Source: Actinomycetes bacterium
GTDB taxonomy: Bacteria; Actinomycetota; Acidimicrobiia; Acidimicrobiales; JAKAOS01
NCBI GenBank assembly: GCA_021823165.1
Contig: JAKAOS010000009.1
Coordinates: forward strand, 1 to 33,650
Direction of reading: 5' to 3'
DNA length: 33,650 nt
Within the stretch, counting starts at the first letter, position 1. Each line of letters begins with the position of its first letter. The translations under genes and the position numbers were made by a program. This document shows, piece by piece, positions 1 to 9,000 of the stretch. The notes under the pieces were generated by a model. That model ran no database searches. It was given only the letters and a program-made list of their open reading frames with translations, and was not told the origin of the DNA.

Positions 1-27
1 GTCATCACCCAGCGGCCCCTGCGTTCG

Positions 28-1080
28 GTGCGGCTGGCGTGGATCACCCTGGCGGCTTGGCTGGCCGGGTCCTGGCTTATGCCGGCGGGGATCGGCCTGC
101 AGGCGGAGCCCGTGGTGGAGACCGGAGCGCTATTCGCGGTTGTTGGGATCGTCGCGCTCGTCGTCAATCTTGGCTCGGCTCTTTCGGTGAGGGGAAAGGG
201 GACCTCCGTTGTGGGGATCCGGCTGGCCCTGCTGGGTCTGGTGGTCACCGCTGCATTTGGCTCGCTGTATGTGGCGGATCGCCGCGGTGGATGGTTCGTG
301 CTTTCGGGGAGCGTCGTTTTGGGCCACGCGGTGATTGCTCTGGTGGCATGGTTGGGCCTTTCCTATGTGAGCATTGCGGAAAAGCTCTGGCCAATGTTCT
401 TCCTCGCTCACCTCCCAGGCCGTCGGCGGTCTGGCCAGGTGGCGGTTTGGGCTGTCCCCATTGGTGCAGCAATGGTTTCAAGCGCCCTGCTTCTCCGCAG
501 CGGGCTACTTGGCGCAGCGGGTGGTGCAGTACTGGGGGCTGGGGTGGTTGCGCACCTGGTTTCGCTGGTCCTTCACCTGCGTCATCGCCGCAGGAAGGTT
601 GGTCTGCATTTTGTCTTTGTGACCACTTCCGCGGCATGGCTGGTGGTAGCGGCGGCCCTTGCAGTGGCTGGCGGGGCAGATGAGGTGTATCACTTTGCCA
701 ACCTGGCCCCCCTGGCGGCCGCGGCGGTTGCCGCCACGGCCGCCTGGCTTTTGGAGGCTTTGGTCGGCCATGCATACAAAGTCGTTCCCTTCATAGCTTG
801 GTCGTTGCTCCGGGCAAGGGGTATTGCCAGCAACGCCGAGGGGAAACAGCTCGGCTTTGCCGACCTCTACAACCACCGGTGGGCGGTCACCTCCTATGTC
901 GTATTGACCCTGGGCCTCGTTGGGATAGTCGGCGGGCTGGTCATTTCCGCTGGGGCTGTAGTGGCCGCGGGAGCGTTAGGGCTGGCGGTCACCGCAGCCA
1001 TTGGGGCTGCGAACCTGGCGGCGGTCCCCTCGGCGATGCTTTGGCAGAGGCGCCTCGAGGTCTCCTCGGACAATTCATAG
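28..1080 (+). CDS. Polytopic integral membrane protein, function unknown
   Basis: 350-aa ORF with many hydrophobic helices. The frame stays open to base 1, so the true start may lie upstream of the window. Confidence 0.75.
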   Translation: MRLAWITLAAWLAGSWLMPAGIGLQAEPVVETGALFAVVGIVALVVNLGSALSVRGKGTSVVGIRLALLGLVVTAAFGSLYVADRRGGWFVLSGSVVLGHAVIALVAWLGLSYVSIAEKLWPMFFLAHLPGRRRSGQVAVWAVPIGAAMVSSALLLRSGLLGAAGGAVLGAGVVAHLVSLVLHLRHRRRKVGLHFVFVTTSAAWLVVAAALAVAGGADEVYHFANLAPLAAAAVAATAAWLLEALVGHAYKVVPFIAWSLLRARGIASNAEGKQLGFADLYNHRWAVTSYVVLTLGLVGIVGGLVISAGAVVAAGALGLAVTAAIGAANLAAVPSAMLWQRRLEVSSDNS

Positions 1081-1122
1081 GAGCCGCCTGTCATAGGAGC
1101 CGCCTGCCATAGGAGCCGCCTG
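1075..1122. repeat. Three tandem copies of a 16-bp repeat (TCATAGGAGCCGCCTG)
   Basis: Units 1075-1090, 1091-1106 and 1107-1122; the third has one mismatch (CCATAG...). The first unit contains the stop codon of the upstream ORF. Confidence 0.95.
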
Positions 1123-1155
1123 TCAAAAGGGCCCTTGGGCGCCAATAGGGGCTTT

Positions 1156-1746
1156 TCAATAGGACATGTCCGCAGTCACCACGCAGCCTCTGGCGACAAG
1201 GGCGGCTGTCGCGTCATCGAAATGCCTGAGGTCTAGTTCCAAGACGTCCGTCGCTACCCTGCGGGTAGGCATCTGTGCCTTGAGGAGCCACCGTTCGACC
1301 AGGTGGGTATGGCTCATGCACGTGGCTTGCATTTTGGCTTTGCCTACACCTTGGAGAAAGACCGCCACTCGCCCGTAGGCTGCTTCCTCGTCGGGTTCCC
1401 TGCCAAGGTCCAAGGGCTCTGGAACGACCTCGAAGCCCTTGGAGGCCAGGAACTTTTGCCAGGAATGCGCGGTCGCACGCCCGACGGGGCAAAAGTTTAT
1501 ATAAGGGTACTTGCCGTCTCCAAAGCAGCTGGAGCAGGCCGAAACCGGCTCACCGAAGACTGGCGCGGTGAACTTGCAGCCGCAGGTGAGTATGTGCAGT
1601 TCCCAGGCCAAATGCTTGCCTGCCTCCAACAGTAGGCAGATTGCCTTGCGAATAGAAGCCTGCTCGCCTTTCACCTGCCATCTGATTCCTTTTGCATCTG
1701 GGTAGATGTGGATGGTGGCTGCACCATCTGGGTAGTCGTAGCTCAT
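1156..1746 (-). CDS. Hypothetical protein with CxC / CxxC cysteine pairs (possible metal-binding knuckle)
   Basis: 196-aa ORF; motif HILTCGCKF...SACSSCFGDG...NFCPVG. Globular composition. Confidence 0.65.
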   Translation of the reverse strand: MSYDYPDGAATIHIYPDAKGIRWQVKGEQASIRKAICLLLEAGKHLAWELHILTCGCKFTAPVFGEPVSACSSCFGDGKYPYINFCPVGRATAHSWQKFLASKGFEVVPEPLDLGREPDEEAAYGRVAVFLQGVGKAKMQATCMSHTHLVERWLLKAQMPTRRVATDVLELDLRHFDDATAALVARGCVVTADMSY

Positions 1747-2438
1747 CGAGTTGCCTTTCTGAATCGTCTTTCATTTCCAGCCATGCACTTGCCGGGAGAA
1801 CCCAGCCAGTGCCTCGGGCCGAGTTCTCTTCGGTCGGGTTGCATGTGGAGTGGCCCCTGGGTCTGTTTCGTTCCGTTTCCCACCCCTCTCTGCTGTGCTG
1901 GCGGGGCCGCATTTGTTGGCCCTTCGTCTCTTACGTGTACGGTGCGCGGGCCAAAAGCGGGAAAAATGCCGTAGTTGTGGCGAAATGCCTGATAAAAGGG
2001 GTTGGATTTTTTTGAAGGGGAAGTCTGGCGATGCTCGATGGGCCAGAAGCGTTGCCCTTGGGTCCTTGCCGGGAGCCGAGACTTGAAAGGACAACGGGCA
2101 CAGGAGCGGCGCCGGGATGACGCTGTAGCCGAGCATCGGGGTGGTGGGCTGGGTTGGGATCGTGGCTCAGAATCCCGTTGCAACGGTGTTGCGGCACAGG
2201 GCGGATGCCAAGGTCACCCCGGCCGTGGTCGCAGCGTTTTGGGCTTCGCCACTACCGGAGCCGGCAAAGGGATTCCTTTGACGTTGTCCGCGGATCCTCA
2301 ACCCGGTGGCGGCACTGGCCTTCTCGGCGGCATGAATGCTCTGCCCCGGGGACCGGCTGGGAGGCAGGGGTGGCGGGTATCGAGGAGCTGTTGCTCATCG
2401 AAGCGGTAATGCATTGGCATCTGGCCCCAGAAGTTCAT

Positions 2439-2468
2439 AGGAACACAAGCCACAGGAACACAAGCCGC
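2439..2468. repeat. Two tandem copies of a 15-bp repeat (AGGAACACAAGCC[A/G]C)
   Basis: Read directly: AGGAACACAAGCCAC then AGGAACACAAGCCGC. Confidence 0.9.
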
Positions 2469-2952
2469 AGGGACGGAGGTCCACAGAAACAGAGGCACTG
2501 CTCGAAAAGCCCTCAGAGATTTGGCCATGGCTGGGCGGCGAAGAGGGGATCCAACCTCAAGTTCCAGGTCGACTGCCTCGGCCCTTTCTCCGGGGGCGAT
2601 TTCTCATCTTGGGTGCCGGGGATCAAAGCGCTGGCGGAAGCCCTCCGACTTCTTCAACCAACTCCGGAGCGGCCTACAAGGACAAGCCGGGTCCTGAGCG
2701 GAGGGTGCCGGCACTCCTTTGGAGCGGAGGGTGCCTCTGCATACGGCGAAATGGCCACTACGGGAGCGTGGCTGCTGGTTGAGATCCAAGCCTCTTCCCC
2801 CGGCCTCAATAGGGGCCATTATGGGGTACTCCCTCTGCATGTGCTGCCAAAAGGGGATTATCGGCCCACCCCGGGCCCCCACGCCGATGGTGCTGGGCAC
2901 ATGGCTTTGGTCTCGGCGCAGGGTAGGTGTCCTCGCCCACATCCCCTACGGG

Positions 2953-3342
2953 TTATCCGAGATCGGCGAGTTGAGCCGCTCCGGGATGGGTTGTGCCGGC
3001 CTCCAGGGCGACCTTTACCCAAATGATGAAAGCGGAGCCCAGGTCGATGGCCATCTTGGCGATCTCACGGCCCTGTTGGGTCACATTGCTAACCGCTTCG
3101 ATGCCTAGCGATGCTTTCCGAAGGGACCCTGATCCGAGGGTCGGAGCCTGCAGCGCCGTTGGCCTTGGCATCGGGCCAGTCAGGCTGAGCATCGGCGGTT
3201 GCGCCGTTTTCCCTGGCTGGCCAAGTGGCTTGGCCGGGGCGTAGAAATATTCCCTTTCGCTAACGCTCCCAGGGGGCATCCTCGGGAATGAAGGAGCCTG
3301 CCGCTTTGTTATAAAAACAGATGCAAGTAGTCCTTTATTCAT
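2953..3342 (-). CDS. Small hypothetical protein, uncertain
   Basis: 129-aa ORF whose C-terminal half (EAVSNVTQQGREIAKMAIDLGSAFIIWVKVALEAG) looks protein-like. No family recognised. Confidence 0.3.
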   Translation of the reverse strand: MNKGLLASVFITKRQAPSFPRMPPGSVSEREYFYAPAKPLGQPGKTAQPPMLSLTGPMPRPTALQAPTLGSGSLRKASLGIEAVSNVTQQGREIAKMAIDLGSAFIIWVKVALEAGTTHPGAAQLADLG

Positions 3343-3436
3343 GTGGGTGTATCATGCCCGTCTCGGCATAGTGAGCCGGCAGAGCCTAGAGCCACAGGCC
3401 GTGCAGGGAGTAAGAGGCATCGCCCTGGTCTCCAGG

Positions 3437-4699
3437 ATGCGTGGCCGGTATGCATTGCTGGCCCTACTTGTCGTGGCCTTTTTCTTTCGGGCGGCGCAGA
3501 ACATGGCGCAGACCACCCTCGGCCTCCTGGGGCGCGAGGCGCTGCATCTCGGGTCGGGGATGATTGGTGCGGAGGCGGCTCTGTCGGCCGGGTCGGGCCT
3601 CGTTGGTGTCTATGCCGCTTCCAAGGTTCCTACCCATCAGGCCCGGCGAGGGGTCGGGGTGGGGATCTCTTTGATGGTGGTTTCGTTGGCAATGTTCGCC
3701 ATCGGCGGGGGCCTGGTGGTCTTCAGCCTCGCCGCCATACTGCTTGGACTGGGTGGTGGCCTGGCATTCCCCAGCCTGGCGACGGCTTTGGGTGCGGCAG
3801 GGGAGGGGGCGCGTGATCGGGCCCTGGCCGCTTATGGCATGGCGCTTTCCGCGAGTCTCGCGGTCGGCCCCCTTGTTCAGTCGGCGGTGATCGCAGCTGC
3901 GGGGGGCTCGCTTCGCGTTGGGTTCGCAACCTTTGCGGCGGTGGCTTCCCTGGCGCTGGTTGTGCTCGGTTGCCCACGACTCGGGCGGGCGGGTGAGCCA
4001 GGGGCGCATCCCCGTCCCTCGGCCGGGTCATCGGCGCCGTCATCGCCGCCCGGTGGGGGATCAGAGACGGGGATGATGTCTTTGTGGCGGAATCCATCGT
4101 GGCGCCTGGCAACACTGGCCCAGCTCCTCTACCAGATTCCCTTCACTGCCATTGTGGTCTTTGGTGCCATCTATGCCCGTGAGGACTTCGGGTTCGGCAC
4201 CGCAGAGGCCAGCATGGTCTTTGTATCGTTCTTCATCCTCTCCTTGATCGTCCGAGCCGGGGTGGTGGTGAAGTCCCCGATCCGCCACAAGAGGGCGGCC
4301 TTTGTTATCTCTGGGGTAGCGACCCTCGTGGGCCTGGTGGGCCTTGCCTCTGCCAGGGGGCCGGTGGAACTCCTGATGGCCATGGCGGTGCTTGGTTTGC
4401 CGCACGCCCTCATATTTCCCGTTTCTCTGGCCCTTGTGGCACAGGGGGTGCCACAGTCGCGGCTGGCGGCGGCCAATGCCGCTCTGGCTGGGATAATGAC
4501 GGTGGCCACGGTGATCACTCCTGCTCTCATGGGTCCACTTGCTGGTCACTGGGGGCTCCGAGCGATGTTTGTTGTGGTGATGCTGCCCGTGGTGGGGTTG
4601 GTTCTGCCGGTGTCCTCCCGCCGGGCCTGGGCCGAGATGGAGGGGCCTGGGCCGGTGCCCGAACCGGTGAGTGGCCGGCATGGGGACGCCAAGGGCTAG
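3437..4699 (+). CDS. Major facilitator superfamily (MFS) transporter
   Basis: ORF opens at 3341, but the hydrophobic protein starts at MRGRYALLALLVVAFFFRAAQN (ATG 3437). About 12 hydrophobic segments in two halves separated by a hydrophilic Pro/Ser loop. Confidence 0.85.
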   Translation: MRGRYALLALLVVAFFFRAAQNMAQTTLGLLGREALHLGSGMIGAEAALSAGSGLVGVYAASKVPTHQARRGVGVGISLMVVSLAMFAIGGGLVVFSLAAILLGLGGGLAFPSLATALGAAGEGARDRALAAYGMALSASLAVGPLVQSAVIAAAGGSLRVGFATFAAVASLALVVLGCPRLGRAGEPGAHPRPSAGSSAPSSPPGGGSETGMMSLWRNPSWRLATLAQLLYQIPFTAIVVFGAIYAREDFGFGTAEASMVFVSFFILSLIVRAGVVVKSPIRHKRAAFVISGVATLVGLVGLASARGPVELLMAMAVLGLPHALIFPVSLALVAQGVPQSRLAAANAALAGIMTVATVITPALMGPLAGHWGLRAMFVVVMLPVVGLVLPVSSRRAWAEMEGPGPVPEPVSGRHGDAKG

Positions 4700-4781
4700 G
4701 TGCCTGACCATTGGCGCAGCGGGTGGCCAGATCGCTCCGGTGTGGCTTGGATTTGCCCTACCGATCGGCTAGCAAGGTCCT

Positions 4782-5756
4782 GTGCGTGTCGTGGTGGTGG
4801 GTGCAACGGGAAATCTCGGGTCTGCGGTGGTCAATGCGCTGGCGGCCGAGGATGGGGGAGAGTTCGAAGTTATCGGCGTCTCTCGTCGTCCGCCGAGCAA
4901 ACCAGGGCTCCCCATGCGCTGGGTGGGAGCAGATATCACCCGGGACTCCCTGGAGAAGGCCTTCGAGGGCGCAGATGCCGTAATCCACCTTGCCTGGGCA
5001 ATCCAACCGGTGCGAAGAAGGCGCCTGCTTTGGACAACCAACGTGGAGGGCTCGCTGCGGGTCTTCGATGCCGCGGTGCGCGCCGGAGCCAAAGCCGTGC
5101 TCTATGCATCCTCGGTGGGTGCCTATTCGCCCGGGCCAAAAGGGGTGCCGGTGGATGAATCCTGGCCCACCAACGGGGTTCCGACCTCCTCCTACTCGGT
5201 GCAGAAGGCCTATGTCGAGCGTTCGATGGACCGATACTGCCTGGAGCATCCCGATGTGCGCTTCGTGAGGATGCGCCCCGGATTGGTCTTCTCCCGTGAC
5301 GCCGCCGGCGATGTCCGGCGCTACTTCCTCGGAGGGTTGGTCCCTACCCGCCTACTTGCCCCACCGATGATCAAGTTTCTCCCGGCGGTGGCCGGGCTTT
5401 CCCTGCAGATCGTGCACTCCTCAGACGTGGGCGAGGCCTTTCGGCTCGCCCTGTCGAGCGATGTGTCCGGGGCCTTCAACCTGGCGGCGGACCCGGTAAT
5501 CGACTCAGAGGCGCTGTCTGTGCTGTTGGGTGCAAAAATGATTCGGCTTCCCGCCTCTGTCCTGTCTGCGGCCGCAAAGCTCAGCTGGGCCCTCCGGCTG
5601 CAGCCGACGGAGCCGGGCTGGCTGGATATGGGCCTGTCCGTTCCCACCATGGCCACCCAAAGAGCTCGCGAGGAACTCGGGTGGCAACCCAAACATGGTG
5701 CGGGCGAGGCTCTCTTGGAACTCCTGTGGGCAATGGGGGGCACCGCTGCCCCCTGA
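4782..5756 (+). CDS. NAD-dependent epimerase/dehydratase (extended SDR)
   Basis: N-terminal MRVVVVGATGNLGSAVVNAL (GxxGxxG), ADAVIHLAW, and YSVQKAYVE (YxxxK). Confidence 0.9.
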   Translation: MRVVVVGATGNLGSAVVNALAAEDGGEFEVIGVSRRPPSKPGLPMRWVGADITRDSLEKAFEGADAVIHLAWAIQPVRRRRLLWTTNVEGSLRVFDAAVRAGAKAVLYASSVGAYSPGPKGVPVDESWPTNGVPTSSYSVQKAYVERSMDRYCLEHPDVRFVRMRPGLVFSRDAAGDVRRYFLGGLVPTRLLAPPMIKFLPAVAGLSLQIVHSSDVGEAFRLALSSDVSGAFNLAADPVIDSEALSVLLGAKMIRLPASVLSAAAKLSWALRLQPTEPGWLDMGLSVPTMATQRAREELGWQPKHGAGEALLELLWAMGGTAAP

Positions 5757-5868
5757 CCGGACTCCCATCGCCTACAGGTTCCCACCGGCGTTCACCAACT
5801 AAAGCGATTCTCCCGGCACGCCGATGCCCATATGGGACTTCTAGGGCGAAGTCTGGGGAAGGGGAGCA

Positions 5869-8793
5869 ATGCGCGGCTTGCGTCGCAGGGTCGGAATGGT
5901 CGCCATGAGCTGTGGGATGGTTGGGGTTTTGCTCCCTGGGTCTTCGGCCTCCGCCCAGAACTCCTCACCGGCGGGAGCCAATCCCGCCTCATTGGTGCCA
6001 CTCAGCAGCGATGCCGCCGCACCCCTGTCGCATTCGGGGGCAGCGGTGCTCTCACCGGCGGCGTCCTCCACCCCAGTGCATATCGCTTTGGCATTCCGTC
6101 CGTCTCACCCCGCTGAGCTGGCGTCTTTTGCGGCGGCAGTCTCGAACCCTCACAGCCCCACCTACCGCCACTTCCTGAGCGTTGCACAGTTCCGGAGCCA
6201 CTTTGGTCCCTCGGCAACGACCATCGCCGGGACCGACTCCTACCTGCGGTCTTTCGGGCTAAAGGTTGCGGGGCTTGCTCCAAACGGCCTGTTCCAGTCG
6301 GTCTCGGGAAGCGCCGCCAAGGTTTCCTCCGCTCTCTCGGTGCCGATGGAAAGGGTTCGCACCAAAACCGGAGCGGTGGTGACCGGTGCAATCCAGGCAC
6401 CGCACCTTCCCTCCGCCCTGGCCGGGGGGGTAGCGTCGATTGCGGGGTTGCACCCCTGGGCGAGCCCCGCTCCCGCAGGGTTGCAGAAGGTGACACCCAA
6501 AGCCGCCTCCTCGCAGCTGGCCAGCCCCGCAACTTCGACCTCTCCGGTCTCCACCTGTTCGGCCATGGCGGCGGACTACTACGCAACCCCCTCCAACCTT
6601 GCCTCCTATTACAAGCTCAACGCCTTTTACGCCAAAGGGGTCACCGGAAGTAGTCCCATTGGCCTGGTGGAGTTTGCGAGCTTCTCCCCATCGGATATCT
6701 CCACCTGGGAGAGCTGTCTCGGGATAAAGACGCCGGTTACAACCGTGACGGCGGGAAGTGTTCCCTCCTCGGGTGCATCCCTCGAGCCCACGGCCGACAT
6801 CCAGCAGCTGTTGGGTCTGGCTCCTTCCTCCCCGGTCACCGTCTATCAGGGAACCTCACCAATCCAGGTGTGGCAGGCGGCGATATCGGCCGACTCAACC
6901 AGGGTCATCAGTTCCTCTTGGGGCATCTGTGAGCAGGCCACTACGTCTTCGCAGATCTCTGCCGAGGCGACCCTTTTTCAAGAGGCGGCAGCTCAGGGCC
7001 AGACGGTGGTTCAGGCAAGCGGCGACTGGGGTGCCCAGGCGTGCTATCCCAACTCCAACACCAGCTACCAAAACGCGCTTTCGGTCTGGGATCCCGCATC
7101 TCAACCGTATGTGACCTCGGTCGGGGGAATATATGTGAACTCCTCGGGAGGGGCCACGGTGTGGAACTCCCAGCAGGTCTCGGGTTCCAGCGGAGGTGGT
7201 CTAAGCACCCTGCAGTCCGAGCCGACCTATCAGGTCGGTTCGGCAAACCCGGGTCTTTTGACCTACGCCTCGTCCTGTACGAATGCCGGCGGATGTCGCC
7301 AGGTGCCCGACGTGTCGGCGATAGCGGGAAACGGCATGGATGCCTACTGCACCTTTGGGGGCTGTGCGACCTCGGGAGCGGGATGGACGGGGGTGGCGGG
7401 CACCAGCATGTCCGCTCCGCAGTGGGCGGCCGCCCTGGCGCTGGAATCCCAGGTATGTGGCTCTGAACTGGGTTTTGTAAATCCCACCCTCTATCAGCAG
7501 TCATCGCCGGCCCCCTCTGGATACCTGTCGCCGGTTACCACCGGATCCAACGCCTTTTCCAGTTCCCAGGGCTACAGCGCAAACTCCTCGGGCTATTACA
7601 GCCCCACTACCGGCCTGGGCTCCCTGGGCGGCAACGGTGCCAGTACTTCGTTGGCTGCCGGCCAGCTGTGTTCGTCGGCATCTGGTCAAGGTGGCACAAC
7701 CGCCAGCCCCTCCGATCCGCCAAAGATGACGCTGTCTCCGTCCTCGGTGTCATTTGGGACGGTGGTGGCAAATACGTCCCCGGTCTCGGCCACCGTGAAA
7801 GTCTCCAACACCGGCAGCGCTCCGTTGGGCACCGCGGTCGCAAAGCTGAGTGTTTCGAACATCTCAACCTCGGGCACGGGGTTCTCTGTTGCTTCAAACA
7901 CCTGTGGGTCTCCGGTTCCAGAAGGGCAGTCGTGTTCGGTTGAACTCTCCTTCTCCTCCAAGACCGCCGGACAGGCCTCTGGGACACTCACGATCTCCTC
8001 CAATGCATCAAACTCGCCTCAGAGCATTCCGCTTTCCGCTGACGTCAAGCCTCCGGTCAGTGGCTACTACCTGGTCACCGGCCAGGGGAATACCTTCAAC
8101 TACGGGGTCGGCTGGTCGGGGTCGCCCGCCTCTTTCTCCCACTCCCCGGTGGTCGGGATTGCCACCGCTGGTTCAACCAACTCCTACTGGGAAGCCACCG
8201 CAGCGGGCAACGTCTACAACTTCGGCGGGGCGAAATGGTATGGGTCGGCGGCCGGGAGCCAGATCTCGGGCCATGTGGTGGCGATAGTCGCCACTGCCGA
8301 CAAAAAGGGCTACTGGCTGGTTAGCTCCGGTGGCAACGTCTACAACTTCGGTGACGCATCGTGGTATGGGTCGGTTGCGAACATGGGGCTTGCCTCCCCG
8401 GTGGCGGGAATGGTGGCGGCGCCCTCCGGCGGCTACTACCTCTTTAGCTCCGCGGGCAACGTCTACAACTTCGGCGGGGCGACATGGTATGGGTCGGCGG
8501 CCGGCAAACAGCTTCCCTCGCCGATCACGGCCATGGCCCCGATGCCCTCGGGTGGTTACTGGCTAGCCGAGGCGAACGGCACGGTGCTGGGATTTGGGTC
8601 CGCCGGGGTGATGTCGCCTGCAGCCATGTCGCCCAACCCGGTGGTCGCCATGGTCGCCATGGCCGATGGCAGGGGTTATTGGCTGGTGAGCAATCACGGC
8701 AACGTCTACAACTTCGGTGACGCATCGTGGTATGGGTCGGCTGCGAGCCTGCAACTGCCCTCACCCGTTGTCGGGATAGGCATCTCCTCTTAG
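5869..8793 (+). CDS. Secreted S53 family peptidase (sedolisin/kumamolisin type) with pro-domain, choice-of-anchor/Ig-like domain and C-terminal GYWLV repeats
   Basis: Signal-like N-terminus. Pro-domain RPSHPAELASFAAAVSNPHSPTYRHFLSVAQFRSHFGPS. Catalytic-type motifs EPTAD, SGDWG, GTSMSAPQWAA. Then LSPSSVSFGTVVANTSPVSATVKVSNTGSAPL and six repeats. Confidence 0.93.
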   Translation: MRGLRRRVGMVAMSCGMVGVLLPGSSASAQNSSPAGANPASLVPLSSDAAAPLSHSGAAVLSPAASSTPVHIALAFRPSHPAELASFAAAVSNPHSPTYRHFLSVAQFRSHFGPSATTIAGTDSYLRSFGLKVAGLAPNGLFQSVSGSAAKVSSALSVPMERVRTKTGAVVTGAIQAPHLPSALAGGVASIAGLHPWASPAPAGLQKVTPKAASSQLASPATSTSPVSTCSAMAADYYATPSNLASYYKLNAFYAKGVTGSSPIGLVEFASFSPSDISTWESCLGIKTPVTTVTAGSVPSSGASLEPTADIQQLLGLAPSSPVTVYQGTSPIQVWQAAISADSTRVISSSWGICEQATTSSQISAEATLFQEAAAQGQTVVQASGDWGAQACYPNSNTSYQNALSVWDPASQPYVTSVGGIYVNSSGGATVWNSQQVSGSSGGGLSTLQSEPTYQVGSANPGLLTYASSCTNAGGCRQVPDVSAIAGNGMDAYCTFGGCATSGAGWTGVAGTSMSAPQWAAALALESQVCGSELGFVNPTLYQQSSPAPSGYLSPVTTGSNAFSSSQGYSANSSGYYSPTTGLGSLGGNGASTSLAAGQLCSSASGQGGTTASPSDPPKMTLSPSSVSFGTVVANTSPVSATVKVSNTGSAPLGTAVAKLSVSNISTSGTGFSVASNTCGSPVPEGQSCSVELSFSSKTAGQASGTLTISSNASNSPQSIPLSADVKPPVSGYYLVTGQGNTFNYGVGWSGSPASFSHSPVVGIATAGSTNSYWEATAAGNVYNFGGAKWYGSAAGSQISGHVVAIVATADKKGYWLVSSGGNVYNFGDASWYGSVANMGLASPVAGMVAAPSGGYYLFSSAGNVYNFGGATWYGSAAGKQLPSPITAMAPMPSGGYWLAEANGTVLGFGSAGVMSPAAMSPNPVVAMVAMADGRGYWLVSNHGNVYNFGDASWYGSAASLQLPSPVVGIGISS
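8062..8790 (+). repeat. Six in-frame ~120-126-bp (40-42 aa) repeats GYWLVxxxGNVYNFGxAxWYGSAA
   Basis: Repeat starts at 8062, 8182, 8308, 8431, 8554 and 8674. A stretch of about 43 bp (ggcaacgtctacaacttcggtgacgcatcgtggtatgggtcgg) is identical between units 3 and 6. Confidence 0.95.
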
Positions 8794-8829
8794 ACCGAAC
8801 CGGAGACCCCGGCAGATGGAAACGCTTTT

Positions 8830-8852
8830 GCCCGGCTCCATCAGAGCCGGGC
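8830..8852. terminator. Hairpin between convergent genes, probable terminator (no U-tract)
   Basis: Perfect 9-bp stem GCCCGGCTC-CATCA-GAGCCGGGC between the S53 peptidase (+) and sqdB (-). Confidence 0.55.
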
Positions 8853-9000
8853 AGCTTCTGGCGAAGATGGCGGAATGTTGCCAGGCCGCGCCTGCAAGTC
8901 CTGCGACCGGTACCCCTTGGTGGCCCGCTCCTGCTCCTTGCGCCTCGGTGGCCTCAGCCTTGGGGCACAGAGGTGGGCCAAAAGGGCCGGGGGATGCCCC

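Noticed and set aside
2154-3026. 290-aa plus-strand ORF
   Set aside because: Arg/Pro/Gly/His-rich composition typical of random high-GC frames; no recognisable domain and overlaps other equally poor ORFs.
8062-8790. Repeats considered as a CRISPR-like array
   Set aside because: The ~41-codon period is in frame, encodes conserved aromatic/Gly motifs and has no repeat/unique-spacer pattern.
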